A stretch of 64,000 bases of DNA from Diabrotica undecimpunctata (taxonomy: Eukaryota; Arthropoda; Insecta; Coleoptera; Chrysomelidae): the NCBI RefSeq assembly GCF_040954645.1, contig NC_092806.1:4092001-4156000 (forward strand), given 5' to 3'. Positions 42,001-54,000 of the stretch are shown here, piece after piece; the first letter of the stretch is position 1; the number at the start of each line of letters is the position of its first letter. Below the pieces are notes generated by a model. It saw nothing but the letters and a program-made list of their open reading frames with translations. It ran no database searches and was not told where the DNA came from. A program made the position numbers and the translations under genes.

Positions 42001-45000
42001 ATTTGGATAAAATATTTTCAAATTTTGTTGTACCTTTACCATATATTTAGCTGCACCTGATAAAAATATTATATTAAAACTAATATTTTTATTTCTTTTG
42101 GCAAAAAGAAAGTAGAGTGCTTGCTGAATGAAATGTCTTACAGTGATATTATTGGATTTCTCCAGTTATTTTGCAACTATTAAATAAGGTTTAATAAGGT
42201 TTTCCTGGTTCATCCTCTGTTAAGGCACCGAATATAAGATCACTATATGTATATCAACCACATGCTTGTGTACCTTTATCAACACTTGCCTAAAAGTTGT
42301 TATTGCCTAAAGAAACTTTAATTTTCTCAATAGGGATGTTCACTAATTTTTAAATATAGTTAAATTTAATTAAATTCAATAGATTATAAAATATATAAAA
42401 ATGAAATTGCTTAAAAATATATATTTTTTAAGATAAATCAATTCTTAATTTAAATTTTGATGGAGGCTAGAAAAACGGCTCCTCGCAGTGAGGCTACAGT
42501 GTGTGACGTCAGCAGTTGTATCAACAACTTGTTGTGTATATGTATTTACGAAGTGTAACCAGTTCTTTAAGTATTTATACAGTGATAATGAAGCCAAATA
42601 AGTGGTATTTTCTACAAAGAGAGGGAAAAACTAGAAAAGGCAGTTATTATGCAAGTTAGAAAAAAAATTAATGCAAATATATGTACCTCGGAAGGAATCA
42701 ACACTGTTCATTTTTAAAACTTTACAGGAGAGCAGTTTTAAACTTTTTTTCACCAAAAAGTATTATTGCTGCAGCTATTTATTGAGATATCGAAACAATA
42801 TTTTAATAGAACATTCTGTTTATTGTTATTTACATAATACATTTTGTTATAATTAAAAACAAATTTGTTCCTGTGTTTTTTAACCCTTTTAACGGACATG
42901 GTGTTGTATCCATCTAATAAAGTTATTGTACTGTAAGAATTAGTATGGGGTATTCAATAACAACTACAATCCTATTTGACTTTTACTGACAAAATTTATT
43001 TAACCATACAATTTATCTTTACAAATACAAATAATACATCTATGCATTTAACCAAAATGGCATTTTAGGTACAAATCACACAGTCATCCTCAAGTAAGTC
43101 TCCTTCTGGATAGTCACTATTAGTATTACTAGTAGGTATGCTTTAAGTTTTGATAAAAATCATGGCAAAATGTAGAAACATATGACAGTAATGCCAATAG
43201 ATCGTTATACTTTTGTTGTGATATAAGTATTGGACTTTGTGATACCAGTTGCAAATCTTTTGGCAATGTAAGGTGTCGCTTCGAAACCTAACAAGGTCAA
43301 TCTCCTGGTTTTCGTCATGAAAATTACTTTAAACATTATTACATTAAAAACAGAGTTCCAATGCTATTTTGTTTAACTTGCAGTTAAACACAGTTTGACA
43401 GAAGAACTTGTTGTTTGTTAACGTCTCTTTTCTATTAATCAAAGGCAGATTTTAAGATGTTTTGACATCATACAAAGACCTTAAATTTTTAAAATCTTCT
43501 AGTTCCATATTATGTACGGTATATTTCATTGAGGTTTGTCTGACTAAGTGCTGCCAGTCCCAGGGCGTGTAAATAGAAATGTTAAGTTTTTTCTCTTTCG
43601 CTCTATCAGCGCATGGACAGTGTCCGCCTCCCTGTGGGTATTACTCTTTAGTAGAAACTTCCGGATGATAATTTTTACTTTTTTAAACAAGTATTAATGC
43701 TAACATTTTTATTCTGGCTGTAACATTTGTAAGACCATAGTATGATTTCTTCTATGTTACTGTCAGGAATGACGGTATCTGCCCATTTTAGTAATGCAGA
43801 TCTTATTTCATTTCCACTACGAATAGTTTATTAGAACTTTTGTCTATATCAGACCAATCTTCGTTATCAAAACTCAAGGTATCTCTCATAATATGCTCTT
43901 CATTTAAAACATCATTGCTTGGTGTATTATTTGATTCTGAAATTAAACAAGGCATATAATATTGGTTGCAAAAGATTTAATAATATTGCTAGTCTAAGGT
44001 TGGTATTAAATCACTACATTACCCTTTTGATGTTGTTTTTTATTAATTTAAAAATAATGAGCAAAAAGGTAGCTTACCTGTAAATGCAGTAGAAGAATTC
44101 GCAGAACTTTTTAGTAGGTACTTCAAGAATCTTTCTCCTACGAGAATTATGGTTCATTGTACTTATTATTAGTAACAAACCACTGTAAACACACCATAAA
44201 TGGCAAAAGTATTATTATTAGATCACTAACAGTCTACCTCTCATCATAGAGATATGCGCGGCGGTAATTCACATGCGTAGAGGGACAAAAAATTAACTCC
44301 ACATGGTGTTTTATCCCTCTAAGTAAAAATGGCCATGGTGTTCTTTTAAAGGTCACTTTCTTTATTAGCAAATGGTTTAGGATCTAGTGCTCTATTTCTT
44401 TAAATAAAGTTATAAAAGTTAATTATTAGTCTATAAAAGGGTCAAAATTGAAAAAATGGACATAGTGTTGTAGAGTATCCCTCCGAGGTACAGATATAAA
44501 AACCTGTGGTTTGACAATTTTAAGTGAATATGGTGTTAAATTGTTTGGAACTGTAATAAAAATCTTCTCAGAATTGTTTTTAGATGTATTTAGACACCCA
44601 GGAACAAAACACCACTTATTTGGCTTCATTATCAGTGATTAAATACTTAAAGAACTGGTTACATTCGTAAATACGTATACAAAACAAATTGTCGATACGA
44701 CTGCTGACGTCACACACCGTAGCCTCGCTGCGAGGTGCCGTTTTTCTAGCCTCCATCAGAATTGAAATTAAGAATTGATTTATCTTAAGAAATATATATT
44801 TTTAAACAATTTTATGTTTGCTATGCTTTTATATATATTATAACCTACTGAATTTAACAATATTTAAAAATTAGTGAACATCCCTATTACTCCTTCATAC
44901 AGTGAATTCACATTGATGTTTATTAGTGTTGGCTCATTAGGAATATTGAAGTTATATTTTTGAAAAAATTGCCTAAAATGGGTATTTGGCAAATATCCAA

Positions 45001-48000
45001 GTTATAAAATTCCAACAAAAAGAGGAAAATTTTAAACTGTTATATACTTAATTTATTTTTAAAATATACAAAATAAATTGTTCCGCTTAAATATGCATTG
45101 TTCTTCGAAATGAGCAAAAATATGCAATCTATGCATCCATATGCACTTTGCATCTAGTAATAATATATTCCTTTGCTTACATTATTTTCATATTTTAGGA
45201 AAGAGTCAATGCTATAAAACGCGGTTGGACTGTAATAGACAGTGAAAGTATAACCCTAGGAGAAATATACTTAATGTTCGGAGTAAATTCGAAGTTAATT
45301 TTGGAATACAGTTGGGACCCACCGGTCACACCTAAAACCGAAACTACCGACGATACAAAGACTGAAGTTGAAGACTCTGACGTCGCGGAACTCTCAGCCG
45401 CTAATCTCGGCAAAAAACTTAGTTTAAGCGATTCGTTGCTACAATTACTATCTGTAGCCAAGCTCCATTATAGAAAAAACATTATCAAATGCCCGTGCGG
45501 TCATGTGTGCGGGGCTAAAAACAATGTTCAGCTAAAAAGAGACGTTGAGACTAAAATTAGGAAGATTTTGACTGATATTGATAAGTGCGCAGAAGATAGC
45601 GAAGAAAAGGAACATTTATACGAGAACGGTACTAGGTTTGTGAGGCCTCCGGTGTATATCCAGCCCAAGAATCCGCTACCTTCGTACTTTCAAGCCAACG
45701 CTGTACATTTGTCGTCACAAATCGATTCCATTCAGAGATTAACTCCAAGATATTGCAACAGAAGAGGTAATCATACATATTTTTTAATTACACTTCATCA
45801 GTCATATTTTTTTATAAACACCAATAAGATAAAAATTTTTATTAAAAAGTCCTTTATAAAAGGTATATTTATTTAAAAGAACCCTTCTGGGCTAAATCAC
45901 AGAACGTTTTCGGAATAAAAATTCCATCTTCAGTGCTGCTACCTAAAATAAGTATAACCAAACAAAGTTAAATTTTGTTTAAGGTTAAAGCAAGTCTGGT
46001 TTAATACTTAGTTTGATAAAACTAGGAATGACTTTGAAAATCCTACAATCGGTACTCTCACTTGATGCGCAATGAAATTATCGGAAATTATCTTAGTAAG
46101 AGAAGTAAACTTGATTTGTAATAGTGGAGCGCCTGGGGGTTTTCACCTCGGATTAGAGTTACAGTGAATGAATTAATATGATCGATGTGGGATATTGTTT
46201 TTAAAACTATAAATTGCAATGTTTACCCAAAAAATTTTTGTGCACTTTATTTTTTATTGTTTAAACAAATTATTATAAAAAATTAATGTTTGACATTATA
46301 TTTTCACTTTAAACAGTATTTTTTTTTATTTATATGTTCTTAAATCTTACCTGAGTAGACATATAGGAAAATTTTTCAAAGATACCTGTATAAAAATAGC
46401 AGTAGGGATCTCGAACAGGCAGGAAAACCTGGAGGGGAGAGCGGAGCGACAGCTGCTATGTACAATGGAATTTCTCGGCCAGTTTATAGTTTAATTATAA
46501 ATGTTTAATTTTAAAAAAATAAGGTAATTAATTACAAATAATGAAAAGAAAAAAATTATTAGTACAAAATCTGTTTATTTAAATATACAACATTGTTGTC
46601 TACATCAAATAATATTTTCTTCTACTTCATCTATCTGTATAATAGGTGAAGAGTTGGAACAACTATTTCCGCTGCACTGTAAACATGCTACACTGCAGTA
46701 TAAACCACTTTTTCGGCATCCACACGCAGCTCCACATCCCTTTTTGCAATTACAAAATAACATTTGCAATAAATTATCCGGAGCTGGTAATTGATTTATT
46801 GTTATTGGGATGTACATGTTATTGGAATACTTCCATCCCCAATTTTCAATAACTACGTCATTTCCTAGCCATATCTGAATTTGTAGGTACACTCTTTTAA
46901 GGTGCTCAAAAGCTGCATCAGTTGTTGGAGGCAGTGATGACAAAAGAACACTCGTATTTTTGGCTGTTGCTCGTATTTTCCTTTATTGAAAAACGCAGAA
47001 GTAGTGTCACAACCCGTAAAGGCATGTAAAAAAAGAATATGTTCTTTACAATTTGGTAAATATTTTTCTAAACATTTCGATGAAAATATCTTTTGTTGAA
47101 CTTTGCCTCAGGATGGTTTTAGAAAATATATTTCACGATCTTTTTCTACCAATGCCGTTAATATCACTAAGACGTCGATATCTTCTGAAACTATAACAAC
47201 ATCTTTTGATCCCAAATTCATTGCCGTCTCAACAATTAATTTGTCGGATTAATTTTCTTTTCAACATTACTGAGGTGAATTGAATTTTTCAGCAAATTAT
47301 AACAATCCGAATGATATTTTGCTGCAAGTGTCTGTAAGTCGGTTATACCAGAAATCCTTTTATGGATATCTCGATAATAATCAGTTTTCTGGACGGCTAT
47401 AAAATTCGTGAAGGATTCATTTAAAGTTGGAGTGTTGATGTATGAAATCTGCCTACGCCGAGCTTTATTTATTTTGCTTCTTTTGTTTTATCAGCTTCTT
47501 GTCCGCAAATAAAACAGTTTTTTTCCCAATTGAAATTATTGAAATTCATGCTACTTCGAAGTTTTTTTTTCGGAGGCATTAATGAGAGATTTTCACGGGC
47601 CTTATTTTTAGACACTCCAATATACTTTTTATTAATATATTTTTGTCGACAACTTGAATGAGCATAAATAAAAATTCAGTTTGTAGGTAAGGTAACAATC
47701 CATCTTGCCGTTCGGTTGAAGCAGCTTTTAAAGAGGTTGCTCCTCTACCAATTTTTATAATTTAACCTAAATTTGAATATGTTTTGGAAGATGAACCCAG
47801 ATGTATACATATTATGCAGCTATTTTCATCAGGCATGCTGCTAGCCGTTGGTTTATCCATTGTTGGAAATCTAAAAAAAAATTAATATCTAATTAATTGC
47901 ATTTGATTCATTATTATCATATATTTCTTTTTTTATTGAAACTGATCTTTAATTTTCGATTTATTTATTATTTAATTAATTCAATAATGAACTGTAGTTA

Positions 48001-51000
48001 TCAATCTAATCACTTACCAAATTAAGCAATACGAAATAATTTGTAATAGTTCAATATAAAAACGTCGTCTTCAATACACCTTCCAGTACAAAAATATACA
48101 AGAATTTTTCACTAAAAAACCAAATTTTCACTGTTATAAAAGCACAATACTCACAGAACACGTGTTACTTGCAACTAAACCAGCTGAGACATTCCATTGT
48201 ACATAGCAGCTGTCGCTTCGCTCTCCCCTCCACGTTTTTCTATCTGTTCGACATCCCTACTGCTATTTTTATACACAGGTATCTTTGAAAAATATTCCTA
48301 TATGTTTACTCAGGTAAGATTTAACACGTAAATAAAAAAAATGTTTAAAGTGAAAATATATGGTCAAACATTAATTTTTTATAATAATTTGTTTTAACAA
48401 TAAAAAAAAATAGAGTGCACAAAAAAATTTTGGGTAAACATTGCAATTTATAGTTTTAAAAACAATATCCCACATCGATCATATTAATTCGTTCACTGTA
48501 ACTCTAATCCGAGGTTTTACTGTTTTGAATGCTCCAGGAACTCCACTATAAAGTATGTTTAAAATTCAAGGAAACGAGTCTCGCCATTCATCCATTTCTT
48601 TCTCCCCGAATACTTTCTGCTACTGTCCGCTCTTTGCACAAATGAGCAAAATTTCGAAAGTTGTTCCTAGTCTTGACGAATAATACTACATATACATCCA
48701 ATGAGGGTTACTGGTCCGAAGAAGTGGTCTCTAAAGGATCTTAGGTAGCAATTGAATCAAAATGATACTGTAGTCAAAATACTATAGACTATTTGTACAA
48801 AACAAATAGTCAATGTAACTGGAAGTGTGTGTCTTAATGTGGCTCTAGCCAACAGTATTTAAAATGTATTCTTCCCTGTAGATAATTATAAATTATAAAT
48901 AATGGTAGAACACAGTATTGATTGAAAGTAATTAAAAAATTATTAGAATTAAAGGTAGGCAAACATCAATACATGCATCTTTCAGATTGAGTATAAACTT
49001 GGATAATAATAAGGCCCTATATGTTTAAATCAAAATTTGGTACCTGGGGAATTTGATATATGTAAGATGTTAAGTTATTAATTATTGCAGACTAAGATGT
49101 AACCTGATTTATATGTATGGATTCACAAAATTCTCATCTGGGCTTTGGAGGTTTTTCGCTTGTCCTTATTTCTTGCCATAGTCATCTTCTTAGTATCAAT
49201 CCGGTTCCGAGGCTGTCCATTGTTTCTTTGAGCAGTATTTGTTTTTACGATTGGTAGGTCGCACCTTGCCAATCACCCTCCACATTTTATCCGGGCTTTG
49301 TTACCAGCTGTGGTAACCGCAGAGCTACTCAATCCACCCCGCAATCACCTCAGAAAATCACCAGGAGGGGACAGAATACCGAACGAACTCCTAAAGTACG
49401 GAGGACCAGATCTGACCAAACAAATATTCAAACTAGTCCAAAAAATAATAGAACAAAACAGAATTCCTCAAGAATGGATACCGTATCCTAATACCTCTCT
49501 TCAAACAGGAAGACAAATCGAACCAGGAAAATTACAGAGGAATTAATTTACAGTGGGTGGCCAAATTATTAGGGACAGTAAAAGATTTCTTAATTTTTTA
49601 GTTTTACTGATTTTTTTTTGCAATTTGTTGGCTTTAAGGCTTGCATTTATTTTTTGTATAAGAGATTGAGAAATTAGGGTCACAAAAACATTAAGTTTTG
49701 TTAGTAAAACCAATTATTTTTTTTGCAAAATTTTTTTTAACATAATATGACTAATTTTAATATTTAGTGATGCCACCCTTTGCTGCAATTACAGCTTCTA
49801 CGCGTCGGGGCATGCTCTGAATACAAACTCCTGCGTTGTGTTTTAAGTTAGGGTTATGATGCCATTCTCTAATAAGAGCTTCAATCAACTGCCGCTTCGT
49901 GGTGATAACATCTTTGGCGATCTCCCGTTTGGTTAACTCCCACATGCTCTCTATAGGGTTCATGTCAGGTGAGTTTCCCGGCCAGGGCAGAACTGCAATA
50001 TTTTCTTTGATCAGATATGAAGTTACACTCCTGGCTTTGTGGCACGGTGCAGAATCGTGCATAAAAATGTAATTTTTTTCACCAGGGAACCATTCTTTGA
50101 GCTGGGGCAGTAGCCGAGTTTCAAGTACTCGCTTATACTGGTCCTGTCTCATTGTCCCTTCCACGATGTATAAGCGTCCCATACCCTTTGCCGAGATTAC
50201 AGACCACACCATGACACTCACCGGATGTTTAACTCTCTCCACAATGCAATCTGGATGGAACTGCTCCCCAGGACGTGGACGTCGTCGGACAAACGCACTT
50301 TTATCCACCAAAATCTGAAATGTTGATTCGTCGGAGAAGCATACCTGTAAAAATGATAATATTCGCTGTTCACAAACTTCATTCGTTAAAAAAATTCATA
50401 CTTACTCGACTCCAGTCTTCAACAGTCATACTTCGGTGTTCTTTGGCCAATTGGAGTCTCTTTCTCTTCATGGCTTCGGTGAGCCGTGGTTTTTTCATAG
50501 GCCGGCGACCTAGCAGATTCTCTTCGGCCAGTCGTCGTCGTACTGTCCTTCTGGAAACATTAATTCCTTCGTCATTAATCATCGTAGTCAGATGTGTCAC
50601 ACTCTTTTTACGATTTTGGAGACAAATATCCCTAATTTTACGATCAGTACGAGGAGTAGTAATCCTTTTCCTGCCACATTTTCCAACACGGCCCGGTTCC
50701 AATAACTCGTTTTAATTCATTTTTATTTTTATTCGATTAACTACAGACTTTGAAACACCTGCAGTAGTTGCTATAACTCTCTGGGAAAGCCTCGAGTGCA
50801 GTAATAATGTTTTTATGTCTCTAATTTTCCCTGGAGACAAGTCTGCAATTTTGCCCATGCTAAAAAAATAATTTTGAATTTAAACAATCTTTTTAAATAA
50901 ACTCGTGTCATTAAATGTAGCAAAAATTACTAAATAACAAATATTACTTACCTGTTAAATATATCTGACACGAAAACCGACCAAAAACAATTTAAAACGA

Positions 51001-54000
51001 TTTGCAAATATTTTTAAACCTCACTGCGGTGACAGCCGATGACCAACTGAGATGCAGCGTTGCCAACCTATAATTTCTGAAATCGGTAGATTGATACAAA
51101 AAAAATCGGTAGAAATCGGTAGATTTAAAAAAACGGCGGCAAATTTAAAAAATGTTATTTATTTAATAAAAAAAAGGTATAGAACAGTTAAAATTACGTT
51201 ACAAAAAAGTTAAACAATTATAAAAAAAATTATAAACTAATCTAGTTTTCAGTTGATGATGAAGAATTAAATAAATTATGTTTATTCATGTAGGATAACA
51301 TTTGTTTTTCAATAGGGAAAGTATAGCAGTAATTATTACCTATTAATTTTTTAGTATGTAACAAGCCTGATATACTTTCTGTACTTAATTTGTTTCTCTG
51401 TTTTGTTTTCATTAAATTTATAGCCGAGAATATTCGTTCGACATTAGCCGAGGAGTGTGGCAAAGATAATATATGGAAAGCAAACGAACTTACGATATTA
51501 AACAACTCGGAATTGTCACCCAATTTAGACTTGTTGCCAAAATATTATAACATCATCTGAGAAAGATTGAATTTCGTCAGTGTTTCTCAGTAACCGCCAT
51601 TCACTGTCTAATGCTTGTAAATAATTGTCCTTTATTAAATTGGAAAATAAAAGTGCAACTTGAGTAATGGAGTTTATTTGGCCACCTTTCACTATGCTTG
51701 GATCAATAAAATTGAATAATTTAATTACATTTTCTTTAAGTGCAAATCTTCGAACTATTTGGCTACATGCTTCTTTATAAAAATTTAAGCACCTCAATCT
51801 AAAAAAATTTATTTGGTCACTTGTTAAATTCAACTGTAACAAAGATCTTGTAACATTGGCACCAAAATAAATTTCTTCAATAGGCAAATAGTTCGAAGGA
51901 TCTTCGTATTCAACATTTTCGATTTGAGTTTTATTTAAATATTCCCTTTTAATAAAACAATCAAAAATAGATTTAAGCACGCTTGTAACCCTGTTATATA
52001 AATTGTATAATTTTGGAGATTCTGATTGCATTTCTTTGTTAATAGTATTAAAAAATGGTAAGCTAAACTCCAGAAACTGCAAAAATAACTTTGTGCAAGG
52101 ATCGTTTAGTTTCTGTAAAATGTTTTCTGCAGATAATAGATCATTATTTGCTACACAGTCGGTAAAAAATAACTGTAGTGCTGAATATTGCTCTAAAATT
52201 CTACAAACCACACTATGTACCGATAGCCATCGAGTTTGCGAAGGATGCAGGATTTTATGAATTTTAACGCCACAAAATGTTTGAAATTCTGCATACTCGG
52301 CAATTCTTTTAGGGCTAGAACCAAAATAATTGTATATATCTCTGGTAAGATCTTCCACAAACCTCGGCAATTTTTCACATGAGTAAGATGCGCATAAATG
52401 GAAAGAATGGCATATGCATTTCATAACAAATAATGAGGGTATATCACGTTTTAATAATGTCATTAATGAATTTTTAGAGCCAAACATAACATTGGCACCA
52501 TCCGATGCAAACCCTATTAAGTTATCTTTATATGGAATTGCATTGTCATTAAAAAATGTTATTACATGATTATATAATGTCACTGCATCCGCCCCAGTAA
52601 GTTTAATGAGACCCAAAAAAATATCCTGAATATTATTATTGTCATTAACATACCTAACCACTAAACATAAATGTTTTATTGTACTTCTATCTGTTGATTC
52701 GTCCACGATCAAAGAAAATTTCATTCTTCGTAATTCTTGACAAGTTGATTGAAAACTTTGACGTCCTAAAACATTTTTCACTATCGCTGATGTCTTTGTC
52801 CGACTACATGCTAGTCCCTCAGCAATTTTAGAATCGGGACAAATTTTTTTAATTAAATTTGGGAGATGTTCCATAGCGGTAAATGGTAAATTATGTTCTG
52901 CGATAAATGCTGCCAAACGTATTTCCGCTAAAACATGAATCCGTTTAATACCTTGAAAAATATACCGTTTGTAGTAAATAAGTATGACTTACCTTCTTTT
53001 ATTTCTTGTTCTTGTGTTTTAGAAGATATACCCGTTTTCATAAAACAAGTAATTGGTCTCTGTGTAGCAATAGCCTTACATTTTTCTTTGTGAATATTTG
53101 TATTAGAATGTTTAATAATTGAATCCTTTCCACTTTTTATATTAATGTCTTTATTACAACTTTTACAAAATGCAAGTTCACCTTTGGTACTCTTTTTTAA
53201 CCATCCTACAAACTCTGGTAATTTTTCCCATTCTTCTTTATACTTTTATACTTTTGGAAATATTTAAATTTTTTCATTTTCGGTTCACTAATTTCACTCT
53301 CACTCTCACTTGATGACATGTTTAATTTAATTTTAATAAAGTTAAGTTTAATTTTCACTCTGCTTGAATAAAGCCGAAATAAAACCGAAAGATAACTGAT
53401 AACTATAAATAATATCCTTTTCAAGACCGGTTAAATACTTTTATACTACATAAATAGGGTATTCCCATGTATCAATTTCATAGGAAATTAGGCGACAGAG
53501 TACGATTTGCACGTGCTAATGATATCGAGTATTTCCAATAAACATGACATATTATGTTTCTCTATATTCGCATTTTTATTTTATCTCACATTGAAAGATG
53601 TAATAAAAATTTACGACTTCCCGTCTTCACTGCCGATAAGTGTAAAAATGTAAAATATTTATATTGCACTAATTTGACTTATAAATATACCTTTTCAGAA
53701 CTGAAAAAAATCTAGAGGACAAATAAATAAATAACAAATCAATGTATGATAGAAAAATAATAGGATTTTGGTTTTAAATTCAGCAAAATATGTTTATACG
53801 AGACGAGAAAAACTATCTGCATAAATATGTTACATCATCCTAGTTATGTTATTTCAATATTTTGTGACTACATCCGAGATCGACACCTTGTTTTGATGCG
53901 TCAGAGGACTACTTACCAATAGTTTTAAGAAAGCATTTATTTGTTTGTATTATCGTTTGTACATACTATCGTTTATACATCAGCCGAAAACTTCTTAGAA

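Larger units (their letters stand above)
41780..45170 (-). pseudogene. CGGBP1/hAT-like transposase relative, split by a long-TIR element
   Basis: The minus strand reads NIPNEPTLIN and VNSLYEGVI (to 44888). After the inserted element it resumes as EKIKVSLGNNNF, DLIFGALTEDEPGKPY, AAKYMVKVQQNLKIFYPN, GHITCLLHSINRVAEVL and PGVSLPSEPVITRYGRGL (42331 down to 41780). The order matches a family of insect hAT-related proteins similar to CGGBP1. It has several stops. The frame closes if the 42332-44885 element is removed with one copy of AT. Confidence 0.6.
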
